Source: Clostridium sp. (GTDB taxonomy: Bacteria; Bacillota; Clostridia; Clostridiales; Clostridiaceae). From it: a DNA stretch of 45,861 nt. Shown here in pieces: positions 8,497-18,552 of this stretch. The stretch is from contig JAFSER010000036.1 of NCBI GenBank assembly GCA_017435645.1, positions 1 through 45,861 on the forward strand. The letters are read 5' to 3'. How positions within the stretch are numbered: position 1 is the stretch's first letter; the number at the start of each line of letters is the position of its first letter. The position numbers and the translations under genes are program-made. The notes under the pieces were generated by a model. It was not told the DNA's origin and did no database searches. It saw nothing but the letters and a program-made list of their open reading frames with translations.

Positions 8497-10602
8497 TTAT
8501 TCTGATTTTTCTTCTGAACTGTCTACTAAAGCATCTTTTCTTGAAAGATTGATTCTTCCTTGATTATCTATTTCAGTTACCTTAACTAATATTTCGTCTC
8601 CAACTGAAACAACATCTTCTACTTTATTGACTCTAGATTTATCTAACTTAGATATATGACATAAGCCTTCTTTATTAGGAAGAATTTCTACAAAAGCACC
8701 AAAAGCTGCAATTTTTGTAACCTTTCCTAAATAAACTTCTCCTGCTTTTACTTCTTTAGTTAATCCTTCAATAATAGATATTGCTTTCTTAACTCCTTCA
8801 TGATCTGGTGATGAAACAAAAACAGTTCCGTCCTCTTTTATATCTATCTTTACTCCAGTTTCTTCAATAATTTTATTTATTACTTTACCACCAGCACCAA
8901 TTATATCTCTAATCTTTTCTGGATCTACAGTTATTATTAATGTTTTTGGAGCATATTTAGAAACTTCTTTTCTATATTCAGGAATACAAGCTTCTATTTT
9001 TTCTAAAATTTCTAATCTAGCTTTTCTTGCTCCAGTTATAGCATCTTCTATTACCTTAAAGCTTAAACCTTTTATCTTAGTATCTACTTGAATAGATGTA
9101 ATACCTTCAACAGTACCAGCTACTTTAAAGTCCATATCAGCAAAGAAATCTTCAATACCTTGAATATCAGTTAATACTTCTTCTCTTGTAAGATCTTCAG
9201 ATGTAATAAGCCCCATTGCTATACCTGCAGCTGGTCTTTTTATAGGAACACCTGCATCTAACAATGCTAATGTACTACCACATACTGATGCTTGTGATGT
9301 TGAACCATTTGAACTTAAAACTTCTGAAACTAATCTTATAGTATAAGGAAACTCATCTTCTGATGGTATTAATGGTTCTAATGCTCTTTCAGCTAAAGCA
9401 CCATGTCCTATTTCTCTTCTTCCTGGTCCTCTTAAAGGTTTAACTTCACCTACTGAATATCCTGGGAAGTTATAGTGATGCATGTATCTTTTTGATTCTA
9501 TTTCACCTATACCATCTATTATTTGAATATCTCCTATTGCACCTAATGTAGCAACTGTCATAACTTGAGTTAATCCTCTTGTAAATATACCAGTTCCATG
9601 AGTTCTTGGTAAAACTCCAACTTCACAAGAAATTGGTCTTACCTCATCAAATGCTCTTTCATCTGGTCTTCTATGATGATTTAAAAGCATATCTCTTACC
9701 ACTTCTTTTTGTAAGTTATAAATTATCTCTTTAATATCACCAATATTTTCTGGATATTTTTCTTCAAATTCTCCATATATCTTTTCAGTAACTATGTCCA
9801 TAGCAGCATTTCTTTCATCTTTGTCACTTATCCACATAGCTTCTTTTATTATTTCACCAGAAAAATCCTTTATTTCTTTTTCTAGTTCTTCACTTGGCTT
9901 ATATAATTCTGGAACTATTTTTTCTTTTCCGAACTTAGCCATAGCCTCTTCTTGGAACTTAATAATATCTTGACAGCTATCAAAACCAAATCTAATAGCA
10001 TCAAGCATTACATCTTCAGGTATTTCTTTACCACCTGCTTCAATCATCATAACTCTTTCGCTAGTAGCACAAACAGTTAATTGAAGAATACTTTCTTCTC
10101 TTTCTTTTGATGTTGGATTTAAAATGAATTTTCCATCGATTAGTCCTACTTGCACAGCTGCAACAGGTGTTGTAAAAGGTATACTTGATAAGCATAATGA
10201 TAATGAGGCTGCATTTATAGCTAAAATTTCTGGTAAATTATCTTTTTCAACTGATACTACTGTACAAACAACTTGAACATCGTTTCTATATCCTTTTGGA
10301 AATAAAGGTCTTAGCGGTCTATCTACTGCTCTTCCATATAGTATAGCATTTTCTGAAGGTCTTCCTTCTCTTTTTATAAATCCACCTGGAATTTTACCTA
10401 CTGAATATAATCTTTCTTCATATTCAACACTTAGTGGGAAAAAGTCTATTCCCTCTCTTGGTTTTTCTGAGGCATTAACATTAGTTAAAATAACTGTATC
10501 TCCATAACTAATGAATGATGCTATATTCGATAACATTCCTATTTTCCCAAATTCTAGCTTAAGTTCTCTTCCTGCTATATTTGTTGTCATTACATTGTTC
10601 AT
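8497..10602 (-). CDS. pnp: Polyribonucleotide nucleotidyltransferase (PNPase)
   Basis: A phosphorolytic 3'-to-5' exoribonuclease and part of the RNA degradation machinery. Two RNase PH-like core domains are separated by an alpha-helical linker; the second contains the conserved [11 protein letters not shown] segment. A KH domain ([12 protein letters not shown]) lies near residues 555-615 and an S1 domain ([19 protein letters not shown]) near 620-690. The longest open frame starts with TTG at 10620, but that region is the ribosome binding site itself (AAAGGAGGT). The true start is ATG at 10602, giving 701 aa, normal for PNPase. The gene follows rpsO across a short hairpin, the classical rpsO-pnp arrangement, where RNA processing often tunes pnp level. 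Confidence 0.97.
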   Translation of the reverse strand: MNNVMTTNIAGRELKLEFGKIGMLSNIASFISYGDTVILTNVNASEKPREGIDFFPLSVEYEERLYSVGKIPGGFIKREGRPSENAILYGRAVDRPLRPLFPKGYRNDVQVVCTVVSVEKDNLPEILAINAASLSLCLSSIPFTTPVAAVQVGLIDGKFILNPTSKEREESILQLTVCATSERVMMIEAGGKEIPEDVMLDAIRFGFDSCQDIIKFQEEAMAKFGKEKIVPELYKPSEELEKEIKDFSGEIIKEAMWISDKDERNAAMDIVTEKIYGEFEEKYPENIGDIKEIIYNLQKEVVRDMLLNHHRRPDERAFDEVRPISCEVGVLPRTHGTGIFTRGLTQVMTVATLGAIGDIQIIDGIGEIESKRYMHHYNFPGYSVGEVKPLRGPGRREIGHGALAERALEPLIPSEDEFPYTIRLVSEVLSSNGSTSQASVCGSTLALLDAGVPIKRPAAGIAMGLITSEDLTREEVLTDIQGIEDFFADMDFKVAGTVEGITSIQVDTKIKGLSFKVIEDAITGARKARLEILEKIEACIPEYRKEVSKYAPKTLIITVDPEKIRDIIGAGGKVINKIIEETGVKIDIKEDGTVFVSSPDHEGVKKAISIIEGLTKEVKAGEVYLGKVTKIAAFGAFVEILPNKEGLCHISKLDKSRVNKVEDVVSVGDEILVKVTEIDNQGRINLSRKDALVDSSEEKSE

Positions 10603-10656
10603 TTTGTAACCTCCTTTCAAGGCTCAATACTTATCATTTAAATTTGTTAAAATAAT

Positions 10657-10678
10657 AGAGCGGCTTAAAAACCGCTCT
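10657..10678 (-). terminator. Hairpin between rpsO and pnp
   Basis: Perfect 8-bp stem AGAGCGGT.../...GCCGCTCT type (plus-strand arms 10657-10663 and 10672-10678 at minimum) just after the rpsO stop. The following minus-strand sequence ATTATTTTAAC is only moderately U-rich. It could be a leaky terminator or a processing hairpin, comparable in position to the RNase III site in the E. coli rpsO-pnp transcript. Confidence 0.65.
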
Positions 10679-10683
10679 AAAAA

Positions 10684-10947
10684 CTATCTTCTTAAGCCTA
10701 ATTTTTTGATTATAGCTCTATATCTTTCGATATCTTGCTCAGCTAAGTAGTTTAGAAGACCTCTTCTTCTACCAACCATCATTAAAAGACCTCTTCTTGA
10801 GTGATGGTCTTTTTTGTGCATCTTTAAGTGTCCAGTTAAAGAATTAATTCTTTCTGTTAATAAAGCGATTTGCACTTCTGGTGAACCAGTATCTCCTTCA
10901 TGTCTTGCGTGTTCTTTAATAATTTCTTGCTTTTTTATTGCGTCCAT
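10684..10947 (-). CDS. rpsO: 30S ribosomal protein uS15
   Basis: Primary 16S rRNA-binding protein of the 30S platform. The sequence is full length (87 aa; family 88-89) with the hallmarks [35 protein letters not shown] and the C-terminal [21 protein letters not shown]. The ATG at 10947 follows GGAGGTG. A good sigma-A promoter and a foldable leader lie upstream, consistent with S15 autoregulation known in several bacteria. pnp follows on the same transcript. Confidence 0.98.
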   Translation of the reverse strand: MDAIKKQEIIKEHARHEGDTGSPEVQIALLTERINSLTGHLKMHKKDHHSRRGLLMMVGRRRGLLNYLAEQDIERYRAIIKKLGLRR

Positions 10948-10972
10948 TTATCGCACCTCCGTAAATTTATCC

Positions 10973-11019
10973 CCTAAATCCATGAAATAAGCTAGCAACC
11001 CTTATATCTTAGATTTAGG
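10973..11019 (-). promoter_or_regulatory. Structured rpsO leader (candidate S15 autoregulatory RNA)
   Basis: The leader between the promoter and rpsO is about 77 nt. Minus-strand CCTAAATC (11019-11012) pairs perfectly with GATTTAGG (10980-10973), enclosing a second small hairpin ATAAG/CTTAT around GCTAG. The stem ends about 15 nt upstream of the rpsO ribosome binding site. S15 controls its own translation through leader RNAs of different shapes in different bacteria. Assigning this fold to S15 binding is inference. Confidence 0.5.
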
Positions 11020-11031
11020 TTCTTCTTTGAT

Positions 11032-11060
11032 ATTATATCAAAACATATTATTGTTGTAAA
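11032..11060 (-). promoter_or_regulatory. Sigma-A promoter of rpsO-pnp
   Basis: -35 TTTACA (11060-11055) and -10 TATAAT (11037-11032) with exactly 17 nt between. The predicted start is near 11025. It lies directly after the ribF stop, separating rpsO-pnp from the rimP-ribF operon; no terminator is seen between them. Confidence 0.85.
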
Positions 11061-11077
11061 TTATATTTTTTTAATAA

Positions 11078-12001
11078 CTATACTATAATTGATTTATTTT
11101 TTATAGAATTTATATCTTTTTTTATTTGGCTTACTAAATCTTCTATTGAATCGAATTTTTTCTCGCCTCTTATTCTTTCAATAAAATAAACTTTTATTTC
11201 TTCATCATATATATTTTTATTAAAATCTAAAATAAAGGTTTCTATAGTTAATTGTTGCCCATTTACTGTTGGATTATTCCCTATTGAAGTAATTCCTCTA
11301 TATATTTTATTGTTATACTTTACATTAGTATAGTATACTCCCTTACATGGAATAATCATTTTTTCATCAAATCCTAAATTAGCTGTAGGAATTCCTATTG
11401 TTCTTCCTATCTTTCTTCCATGAACAACCTTTCCATTTATTGAATAAGGCTTAGATAACATATTAAGAGCTTCGCTAACATTACCTTCCAATATACAATT
11501 TCTAATTCTAGTACTACTTATAGATTCATTCTTATATGTATATGGTTCTATAATATATAGTTCATATCCATACTTTTTCTTAAGCTTCTTTAAAAGCTCT
11601 ACATCACCAATATTTTTATGTCCAAATCTAAAGTTAAATCCAACTATTATCCCTTTAACATTATAATCTTCGCAAAGCATTTTTATGAAATCCTCTGCTT
11701 CCATTAACATAAATTCCTTTGTGAAGGTCCTAAGAACTACTATATCTATTTCTTCTTCTTGTAAATATTCAAGCTTAGTTTCTAAATCTATAATTAATTT
11801 AGGTACATTTAAAGGATTAATAATTGTTTTAGGATGATTTTTATAAGTAAAAACCATACTTCTTCCTTTTTTTTCTTTAGCTACTTTAACAGTTTTTCTT
11901 ATAAGAGACCTATGCCCATAATGAAGTCCATCAAAACTACCTAAAGCTACATAATTATCATTATCTTTATTATCTATAATAATATTATCTATTACTATCA
12001 T
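11078..12001 (-). CDS. ribF: Bifunctional riboflavin kinase / FMN adenylyltransferase
   Basis: Converts riboflavin to FMN and then FAD. The N-terminal nucleotidyltransferase domain shows LGSFDGLHYGH (HxGH-type motif) near residues 21-31 and SSTRIR near 165-170. The C-terminal flavokinase domain begins around residue 185, with the GIPTANL motif and a later NNPTVNG segment. At 307 aa it is full length. The ATG at 12001 follows AGAGGTG and lies 10 nt after truB, so it is the last gene of the rimP-nusA-infB operon. Its presence there is typical of Firmicutes. Confidence 0.96.
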   Translation of the reverse strand: MIVIDNIIIDNKDNDNYVALGSFDGLHYGHRSLIRKTVKVAKEKKGRSMVFTYKNHPKTIINPLNVPKLIIDLETKLEYLQEEEIDIVVLRTFTKEFMLMEAEDFIKMLCEDYNVKGIIVGFNFRFGHKNIGDVELLKKLKKKYGYELYIIEPYTYKNESISSTRIRNCILEGNVSEALNMLSKPYSINGKVVHGRKIGRTIGIPTANLGFDEKMIIPCKGVYYTNVKYNNKIYRGITSIGNNPTVNGQQLTIETFILDFNKNIYDEEIKVYFIERIRGEKKFDSIEDLVSQIKKDINSIKNKSIIV

Positions 12002-12011
12002 ATAAGCACCT

Positions 12012-12890
12012 CTAATTAATTAACAATTTTTCTATCTTAAAGCCTTGATGATCAGCTTTTCCAAGACCAATAAATATGCCATCTTCATTATAAACTCTAT
12101 ATAGTTTTTCCAACTCATACTTATCTTTAGTAAATCTTTTATCAAAAACTTTAACTCCATTAATTAAAAGTTTAGAGTATTTATTAATAACAATTAATTT
12201 TTCATAAAAATCTAATGCATCTTCTATTCTTATTATATACTGGTTTACATTTTCTGCTGTTAAATCATTAATATTTATAGAATCTTCTTCTCTAAACTTA
12301 GAGGTTTTTGTTCTTTTAAGTTTTGTCATTGCAGCTCCAACATTTAATGTTTTACCAATATCATAGCAAAGACTTCTAATATATGTTCCTTTTGAGCATG
12401 TTACCTTCATAGATATATATGGATTATTAATACTTATATCTTCTATATTAATTATATTAACTAATCGTCCTTCTCTTTCGACTTCAATTCCTTTTCTTGC
12501 AAGTTCATATAATCTTACTCCATTTTGTTTTAAGGCTGAATACATAGGTGGAACTTGATTATATTCTCCTATGTAGGATTTTATAGCATTTAATATATCT
12601 TCATCATTTAAATTACATGGATTATTTTCTTCGATTATATCTCCTTCTAAATCATAAGTTGTAGTAATAATTCCTAGCTTAAACTCAACTTCGTAGACCT
12701 TATCAGACTTCATAATATAATCAATTATTTTTGTACCTTTACCAATACATACTGGAAGTACTCCAGAAGCTTCTGGGTCTAATGTGCCAGTATGTCCAAC
12801 CTTTTTTGTATTAGTAATCTTTTTTATCATTCTAACTACATCAAAGGATGTCATACCTGTATTTTTAAATATATTAATTACTCCATCCAT
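12012..12890 (-). CDS. truB: tRNA pseudouridine-55 synthase
   Basis: Isomerises U55 in the T-loop of tRNAs. The catalytic aspartate is D38 in GHTGTLDPEASGVLP; YEVEFKLGI and the KGTYIRSLCYDIG motif near residue 165 are also present. The length of 292 aa fits the family, including a short C-terminal PUA-like part. Its ATG overlaps the nrnA stop by one base (TAATG), so it is translationally coupled. The TruB-RibF pair closes the operon. Confidence 0.97.
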   Translation of the reverse strand: MDGVINIFKNTGMTSFDVVRMIKKITNTKKVGHTGTLDPEASGVLPVCIGKGTKIIDYIMKSDKVYEVEFKLGIITTTYDLEGDIIEENNPCNLNDEDILNAIKSYIGEYNQVPPMYSALKQNGVRLYELARKGIEVEREGRLVNIINIEDISINNPYISMKVTCSKGTYIRSLCYDIGKTLNVGAAMTKLKRTKTSKFREEDSININDLTAENVNQYIIRIEDALDFYEKLIVINKYSKLLINGVKVFDKRFTKDKYELEKLYRVYNEDGIFIGLGKADHQGFKIEKLLIN

Positions 12891-13867
12891 TATAACAACT
12901 CTTTCTCTATCTCTTCTAATATTACATCTTTTGCTTTTTCTATAGTATAGCCATTTAAGTTTATCCCTGCTGCCTTAATATGACCACCACCACCTAATTT
13001 TTCTGCTATTTTTCTAACATCAAAATTATTTTTAGATCTTAAGCTAATTTTTGAACCCTTATCAGTCTCTTTTACTAATACTGCAACTTCAACTCCCTTA
13101 ATTTGTAGACCAAAAGAAATAATATTAGAAGTATCTCCTATTTCTATATCTAATTCTTCAGCATAAGCTTTAGGTATTTTTATTAAAGCTACCTTTCTAT
13201 TAAAGAAAAGCTCCATATTATTAATAGCTTTTCCTATTAATCTTATTTTTTCAAAGCTATTATTATCATAAATATTTTGATATATATAATTATTATTTAC
13301 ACCAATTTTTTTTAAATCAGAAGCAATTTTATGAGTTCTAGCTGTTACATTTGAATGTCTAAATCCTCCTGTATCTGTTACTAGTGAAGTATATATACAC
13401 GTACCTATTTCATAATTTATATCATTTTTTATGGATAAATCTACACCTAATAATCCTAATAATTCAAATATTATTTCAGCTGTTGCTGATGCCTCAGTAT
13501 CTACATAATTATATTTACCATATTTATCATTTGAAAGATGGTGGTCTATATTTATTATTGTTTTATTAAAACTATTAAGTTCTGCAGATATACGATCTAT
13601 ATTGCCACAATCTACAACTATAACTATATCCGTATCATTGCTAGGTGTTGTAACTAATCCTGTGGCCTCATTAGACGATTTTAAAAACTGAAGATTGTCT
13701 GAAATTATATCTTTTGAAATTAAATAAGCGTCTTTTTTTAAATATATTAAAGCATTTAATAGTGCAAGTGCACTACCTACAGCATCACCATCCGGTGATA
13801 CATGATAGGTAATGCCTATTTTTTTACTATTTAATATTACCTTACTAATATCAAATAAAGTATTCAC
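12890..13867 (-). CDS. nrnA: DHH/DHHA1 phosphoesterase, NrnA-type nanoRNase / pAp phosphatase
   Basis: A DHH-family hydrolase that degrades very short RNAs and, in characterised homologues, 3'-phosphoadenosine 5'-phosphate. Motifs are complete: H22, D26 and D28 (HVSPDGDAVGS), D86 (VVDCGN), D108-H109-H110 and DTGGFRHSN. The C-terminal DHHA1 domain carries GGGGHIKAAG near residue 290. The GTG start at 13867 overlaps the rbfA stop (TAGTG) and is preceded by AAGGA. Its place between rbfA and truB is standard in Firmicutes and links short-RNA turnover to translation factors. Activity on cyclic-dinucleotide products such as pGpG or pApA is possible but not shown by sequence. Confidence 0.92.
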   Translation of the reverse strand: MNTLFDISKVILNSKKIGITYHVSPDGDAVGSALALLNALIYLKKDAYLISKDIISDNLQFLKSSNEATGLVTTPSNDTDIVIVVDCGNIDRISAELNSFNKTIINIDHHLSNDKYGKYNYVDTEASATAEIIFELLGLLGVDLSIKNDINYEIGTCIYTSLVTDTGGFRHSNVTARTHKIASDLKKIGVNNNYIYQNIYDNNSFEKIRLIGKAINNMELFFNRKVALIKIPKAYAEELDIEIGDTSNIISFGLQIKGVEVAVLVKETDKGSKISLRSKNNFDVRKIAEKLGGGGHIKAAGINLNGYTIEKAKDVILEEIEKELL

Positions 13868-14217
13868 TATTTTTCCTTAGTCTTATCTATAAGCTCTTCA
13901 ATTCTCATACTATAGCTTATAGAATCATCTAATTCAAATATAATTTGAGGAGTATTTCTTAAATTCATTCTATGACCTACTTCTCTTCTTACATATCCAC
14001 TTGCACTTTTTAATGCTGCAAAGGTTTCATTTTTTTCTTCTTCATTTTTTCCAAATACACTTACAAATACCTTTGCATATCTTAAATCCTTAGTTACCTT
14101 AACAGATGTTATTGATACCATTGCTGTCATTCTTGGATCTTTAATCTCATCTCTTATAATTACGCTTATTTCTCTTCTAACTTCTTCGTTTATTCTTCCG
14201 CCTCTATAATTAGCCAT
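13867..14217 (-). CDS. rbfA: 30S ribosome-binding factor RbfA
   Basis: A small KH-fold maturation factor for the 5' end of 16S rRNA and the late 30S subunit. The family pattern RINEEVRREISVIIRDEIKDPR opens the protein, with VTKDLRYAKVFVSVFG and RTPQ-like NTPQIIFELDDSI further on. It is full length (116 aa). The ATG at 14217 follows GAGGTGA, 19 nt after infB. It overlaps nrnA by one base. Confidence 0.97.
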   Translation of the reverse strand: MANYRGGRINEEVRREISVIIRDEIKDPRMTAMVSITSVKVTKDLRYAKVFVSVFGKNEEEKNETFAALKSASGYVRREVGHRMNLRNTPQIIFELDDSISYSMRIEELIDKTKEK

Positions 14218-14236
14218 TTATTATCACCTCTTTAAA

Positions 14237-16282
14237 TTAAAGCTGCTTTCTTTCAGTTGCTTGCATAGTAAATGATTCTACTATATCGCCTTCTTTAATA
14301 TCATTAAATCTTTCAATGCTTAAACCACACTCATATCCAGCTGCCACTTCCTTAACATCATCTTTGAATCTCTTTAATGATGCTAATGTTGATTCGAATA
14401 TCACTATTCCATCTCTTATTACTCTTACTTCAGAGTTTCTTAAAATCTTACCATCTAGCACATAAGAACCTGCAATTGTACCAACGTTTGAAATTTTATA
14501 AACCATTCTAACTTCTGCCTTACCATTAATAACTTCCTTGTATTCTGGATCAAGCATTCCTATCATAGCTGATTTAACATCTTCTATTGCATCGTATATA
14601 ATTCTATAAGTTTTAATTCCTACGCCTTCCTTATCAGCAACTGTTGATGCATTTGAATCTGGTCTTACATTAAATCCTATTAACAATGCATTAGATGCCT
14701 TAGCAAGAATAACATCTGTTTCTGATATAGCTCCAACTCCACCATGTATCACTCTAACTCTTACATCATCAGTTGATAATTTCTCTAAAGATTGTTTAAT
14801 AGCTTGAACTGAACCTTGTACATCAGCTTTTACTATTATGCTTAGTTCTTTAACTGTACCTTCTTGAATTTGGTTATATAAATCTTCAAGTGATACTCTA
14901 TTTGCTGAATGGAAGCTTTCATCCTTAATCTTTTGCTTTCTAACTTCAGCCATATTTCTAGCTGTTTTTTCATCTTTAACAACAGTAAATCTATCACCTG
15001 CTGCTGGAACTTCTGAAAGACCCAATATTTCTACTGGAATTGATGGTCCTGCATTTTTAATTGCTTTTCCTTTATCATCAAACATTGCTCTTATTCTACC
15101 ATATGTAGAACCAACTAGGATTGAATCTCCAACATTTAATGTACCATTTTGGATTAATAAAGTAGCTACTGCTCCTCTTCCCTTATCAAGTTTAGCTTCT
15201 ATTACAGTTCCTTTTGCTTTTCTCTTTGGATCAGCCTTAAGCTCTGCCATTTCAGCAGTTAATAATACCATTTCTAATAATTGTTCTAAGTTTTCACCTG
15301 TTTTTGCAGACACTGGAACGCAGATAGTATCTCCACCCCAATCTTCAGCTACTAATTCATATTCAGTTAACTCTTGCTTAACTCTATCTATATTAGCACC
15401 TGGTCTATCTATTTTATTTATAGCTACTATCATTGGTACTTCTGCAGCTTTACAGTGACTTATTGCTTCTTTTGTTTGAGGCATTATTCCATCATCTGCA
15501 GCAACTACTAAAATAACTACATCTGTAACTTGAGCTCCTCTAGCTCTCATAGCTGTGAAAGCTTCATGTCCTGGAGTATCTAAGAAAGTTAATTTTTCTC
15601 CATTTAAGTTAACAGTATAAGCCCCAATATGTTGAGTTATTCCACCTGCTTCTTGAGCTGTAACATTAGCTTTTCTTATAGCATCTAAAAGTGATGTCTT
15701 ACCATGGTCAACGTGTCCCATAACCGTAACTATTGGTGGTCTTTTAACAAGATTTTCTTCTACTACATCATCTTCTTCAACTACTTCTAGTTCTTCTTTT
15801 TCTTCCTTTTTAACTACTAAACATTCATATTTTTCACATACTTTTTCAGCTGTAGCAAAATCTATTTCTTGGTTTATTCCAGCCATAACACCTGTAAAAA
15901 TAAGTGTTTTTATAACATCTGCACTTGGCTTGCCAATTTTTTCAGCTAATTCTTTTACTGTAATAGTTTCTCCAATTTCAACTACTCCAGAGCCACCTTC
16001 TCCAACTACTTCTACTACTTCTTCAACTTTTTTCTTCTTTTTCTTCTTAGCTTGATTATTTACTTCTTCAGCTAAAATATCTTCATATTCATCTACTATT
16101 GTTTTTCCAGTTGAAACTGCAGTATCTCCAATTAATTCCTTAATTAACTCTGCATCTTCATCTTCTATAACACTCATATGATTTTTTACATCAACGCTAA
16201 ATTCATTCATTAATAATTCTATAAGTTCTTTTGAACTTATTTTAAGTTCCTTTGCCAATTCATATACTCTAATTTTTGACAA
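14237..16282 (-). CDS. infB: Translation initiation factor IF-2
   Basis: The GTPase that places fMet-tRNA in the 30S P site and promotes subunit joining. Two IF2-N modules (starts near residues 1 and 105) are separated by a short lysine-rich linker. The G domain has GHVDHGKT (about 189-196), DTPGH and NKID. Domain II, the IF-2 core and a second OB-fold follow to the C-terminus. The longest frame begins with GTG at 16291, which lies inside the ribosome binding site GGGGGTGA. The correctly spaced start is TTG at 16282, giving [13 protein letters not shown] and 681 aa. The N-terminal region is short compared with enterobacterial IF-2, as usual in clostridia. Confidence 0.97.
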   Translation of the reverse strand: MSKIRVYELAKELKISSKELIELLMNEFSVDVKNHMSVIEDEDAELIKELIGDTAVSTGKTIVDEYEDILAEEVNNQAKKKKKKKVEEVVEVVGEGGSGVVEIGETITVKELAEKIGKPSADVIKTLIFTGVMAGINQEIDFATAEKVCEKYECLVVKKEEKEELEVVEEDDVVEENLVKRPPIVTVMGHVDHGKTSLLDAIRKANVTAQEAGGITQHIGAYTVNLNGEKLTFLDTPGHEAFTAMRARGAQVTDVVILVVAADDGIMPQTKEAISHCKAAEVPMIVAINKIDRPGANIDRVKQELTEYELVAEDWGGDTICVPVSAKTGENLEQLLEMVLLTAEMAELKADPKRKAKGTVIEAKLDKGRGAVATLLIQNGTLNVGDSILVGSTYGRIRAMFDDKGKAIKNAGPSIPVEILGLSEVPAAGDRFTVVKDEKTARNMAEVRKQKIKDESFHSANRVSLEDLYNQIQEGTVKELSIIVKADVQGSVQAIKQSLEKLSTDDVRVRVIHGGVGAISETDVILAKASNALLIGFNVRPDSNASTVADKEGVGIKTYRIIYDAIEDVKSAMIGMLDPEYKEVINGKAEVRMVYKISNVGTIAGSYVLDGKILRNSEVRVIRDGIVIFESTLASLKRFKDDVKEVAAGYECGLSIERFNDIKEGDIVESFTMQATERKQL

Positions 16283-16297
16283 TAAAATCACCCCCGG

Positions 16298-16612
16298 TTA
16301 ATTTTTGGTGTTTTGCTCCTGATAAAGAGCATAAAGCTTATTAGCCATATTCTTATTTAAAATAGCAATTACTTTTACTTCTTCTCTACCAATTGCAGAA
16401 CCTAATTCTTCTTTCGAAAAATTTTCTATAAACGAAATATTTTTTGCTATACAATGGTTTTTAAATTTCTTTTTTGTACTATTAGATGCATCATTAGATA
16501 TTATAAATAGAAAAATATTTTTTCTATTTCTTTCTTCATCACATTTGCTATAACCTTCTATAAGATTACCAGCTCTTTTAGCTAATCCTAGAAAGTTGAA
16601 AAACTTATTCAT
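16298..16612 (-). CDS. ylxQ: L7Ae-family RNA-binding protein YlxQ
   Basis: A 104-aa member of the L7Ae/L30e/Gadd45 ribosomal-protein-like family, which binds kink-turn RNAs. The opening FFNFLGLAKRAGNLIEGYSKC is the characteristic helix-turn. Then come a strand (IFLFIISNDAS) and an IGREEVKVIAILN segment. It lies between rnpM and infB, its conserved place in Firmicutes, and overlaps rnpM by 8 nt. The precise RNA target in the cell is not established. Binding to kink-turn RNA is known for homologues and inferred here. Confidence 0.9.
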   Translation of the reverse strand: MNKFFNFLGLAKRAGNLIEGYSKCDEERNRKNIFLFIISNDASNSTKKKFKNHCIAKNISFIENFSKEELGSAIGREEVKVIAILNKNMANKLYALYQEQNTKN

Positions 16613-16868
16613 TTATTTCATCCCTTAATCTGCTATATATTTCTTCATCTATTACAGTGTTTAAATTTTTAGACAATCTTTTTGTCTTAAATGATTTATC
16701 TAAACATTCAGTATTTCTACAAATGTATGCTCCTCTTCCTGACTTTTTACCAGTTAAATCAACAGAAACTTCACCTTCTGGACTTTTTACTATTCTTATA
16801 AGTTCCTTTTTAGGCTTCATTTCCATACATCCAGTACACATTCTTAAAGGAATTTTCTTTACTTTCAT
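16605..16868 (-). CDS. rnpM: YlxR family RNA-binding protein (RNase P modulator RnpM)
   Basis: An 87-aa basic protein of the YlxR (DUF448) family. The diagnostic pattern is RMCTGCMEMKPKKELIRIV, then SGRGAYIC with two more cysteines and TKRLSK. B. subtilis YlxR has been described as an RNase P modulator (RnpM). The ATG at 16868 follows AGGAGG, 12 nt after nusA. It is in its conserved slot between nusA and ylxQ. Confidence 0.92.
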   Translation of the reverse strand: MKVKKIPLRMCTGCMEMKPKKELIRIVKSPEGEVSVDLTGKKSGRGAYICRNTECLDKSFKTKRLSKNLNTVIDEEIYSRLRDEINE

Positions 16869-16880
16869 AAAAAAGCCTCC

Positions 16881-17984
16881 TTATTCTAAAACTTCATCTA
16901 TTTTAGCAATATCTTCTTCTGTCTCTTTTAATTTTAAAGCTTCTGCTTGTGATTTACTTTTTATATCTATCTTCCAGTTAGTTAATTTTGCTGCAAGTCT
17001 AACATTTTGACCTTCCTTACCTATAGCAAGTGATAATTGATTATCATCAACAACAACCTTAGCAGATTTAGTTTCTTCACAAACTGTTACTTGTAACACT
17101 TTTGCTGGACTTAATGATGCTGCAATATATTCTTCTGGATTTTTGCTCCATTTTATTATATCTATTTTTTCACCTTTAAGTTCATTTACTATATTTTGAA
17201 CTCTTATTCCCTTAGGACCAACACACGCTCCCATTGGATCTACATTTTCATTATTTGAGTAAACTGCTATCTTACTTCTTGAACCAGCTTCTCTTGAAAT
17301 ACTCTTTATTTCAACTATTCCTTCATATATTTCAGGAACTTCTAATTCAAATAATCTTTTAACTAATCCTGGGTGTGTTCTTGATACTAATATTTGAGCA
17401 CCTTTAGAACCATTTTTAACTTCTACAACGTATAGTTTAACTTTTTCATTAAACTTATATTCTTCTCTTGGAATTTGTTCATTAGGTCCAATAGATGTTT
17501 CTATTCTTCCAAGATTAACAAAAACATTTCCCTTATCTTTTCTAAGTACAGTTCCTGTAATAATGTCGTATTCAAGCTCTTTATATTCTGAATATACGAT
17601 ATTTCTTTCTGCTTCTCTAATTCTTTGTGTAACTACACCCTTAGCAAGTTGTGCTGCAACTCTACCAAAATTCTTAGGTGTTACTTCTAAGTCAACTATA
17701 TCATCAAGATCATATCTTTTACTTATTTCCTTAGCCTCTTCTATGCTTATTTCAGTTACATCATCATATACATCCTCAACAACTACTTTTTGAGCATATA
17801 CATGTATTTCTCCAGTTTCTCTATTTATACTTACTTTAACATTTTGTGCTGCTGTCGTTGGACTAGCGTAGTTTTTCTTATAAGCTGCAACTAATGCATC
17901 TTCTATAGTAACAAAAATTAAATCTTCACTAATCCCCTTATCTTTAACTATTTCTTTAAGAGCATCTATAAACTCTTGGTTCAT
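16881..17984 (-). CDS. nusA: Transcription termination/antitermination factor NusA
   Basis: An RNA polymerase-associated factor that controls pausing, termination and antitermination. It has an N-terminal RNAP-binding domain (1-125), an S1 domain (about 133-200, GTVLRKDKGNVFVNLG), KH1 (with DPMGACVGPKGIRVQNIVNEL near 250) and KH2 (LAIGKEGQNVRLAAKLTNW near 325). At 367 aa it lacks the C-terminal acidic repeats of E. coli NusA, as is normal in Firmicutes. The ATG at 17984 follows AAGGAGG. The operon promoter is followed by a terminator ahead of rimP, so NusA may act on its own leader; that is inference. Confidence 0.97.
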   Translation of the reverse strand: MNQEFIDALKEIVKDKGISEDLIFVTIEDALVAAYKKNYASPTTAAQNVKVSINRETGEIHVYAQKVVVEDVYDDVTEISIEEAKEISKRYDLDDIVDLEVTPKNFGRVAAQLAKGVVTQRIREAERNIVYSEYKELEYDIITGTVLRKDKGNVFVNLGRIETSIGPNEQIPREEYKFNEKVKLYVVEVKNGSKGAQILVSRTHPGLVKRLFELEVPEIYEGIVEIKSISREAGSRSKIAVYSNNENVDPMGACVGPKGIRVQNIVNELKGEKIDIIKWSKNPEEYIAASLSPAKVLQVTVCEETKSAKVVVDDNQLSLAIGKEGQNVRLAAKLTNWKIDIKSKSQAEALKLKETEEDIAKIDEVLE

Positions 17985-18001
17985 TTCAACCTTCCTCCTT
18001 A

Positions 18002-18466
18002 TTATATTTCCCCTTCTAAATTTGCTGATTTTATTTTATCCTTAGGAACAGTAAACATTTTTTCAGCTTCATATTCAACTACTACTGCCTCTTCTGTTAC
18101 TTCCTTTAATATACCTTTTATGTTTTTTCTTCCTTCAAAAGATTTTATAAATCTAATAAGGACTTCTTTTCCAATTTGCTTAATATAATGAGCATCTGTA
18201 AATAAGCCTCTATTTAATCCTGGTGATGATACCTCTAGGTAATATGCAACAGGAATTGGATCTTCAACATCCATAATCTCACTTACTCTTCTTGATAACT
18301 TTTCACAATCAGTTAAAGTTATACCATTTTCTTTATCAATATATATTCTTAAATAATATTCTCCATTTTCTTTAACATATTCAATATGATAAATTTCATA
18401 ATTTAATTCATCAGCTACTGGTTTTACTAATTCATAAATTTTTTCTATTAAAGCATCAACTTTCAT
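18002..18466 (-). CDS. rimP: Ribosome maturation factor RimP
   Basis: A 30S assembly factor with an N-terminal alpha/beta domain and a C-terminal Sm-like barrel. Family features include [33 protein letters not shown] and [14 protein letters not shown]. Length 154 aa is typical. The ATG at 18466 follows AAAGGAGG. It is the first gene of the nusA-infB operon, and it lies about 60 nt downstream of an intrinsic terminator inside its own leader. Confidence 0.96.
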   Translation of the reverse strand: MKVDALIEKIYELVKPVADELNYEIYHIEYVKENGEYYLRIYIDKENGITLTDCEKLSRRVSEIMDVEDPIPVAYYLEVSSPGLNRGLFTDAHYIKQIGKEVLIRFIKSFEGRKNIKGILKEVTEEAVVVEYEAEKMFTVPKDKIKSANLEGEI

Positions 18467-18523
18467 ATTAAACCTCCTTTATATTCAATTTTTCTAAAGC
18501 ACTACTAATTAAAAACAAGTCTA

Positions 18524-18552
18524 TAAAAAAAGCAACTAAATGGTAGTTGCAA
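18524..18552 (-). terminator. Terminator within the rimP leader (attenuator candidate)
   Basis: Perfect 7-bp stem GCAACTA / TAGTTGC (plus-strand arms 18532-18538 and 18544-18550, 5-nt loop), followed on the minus strand by seven U residues. It lies downstream of the predicted rimP promoter and upstream of the rimP start. It therefore interrupts the leader rather than ending a coding gene. Confidence 0.85.

Noticed and set aside
11078-11110. Terminator after ribF
   Set aside because: The sequence after ribF is AT-rich but has no stem-loop with a U-tract; the rpsO promoter begins almost at once.
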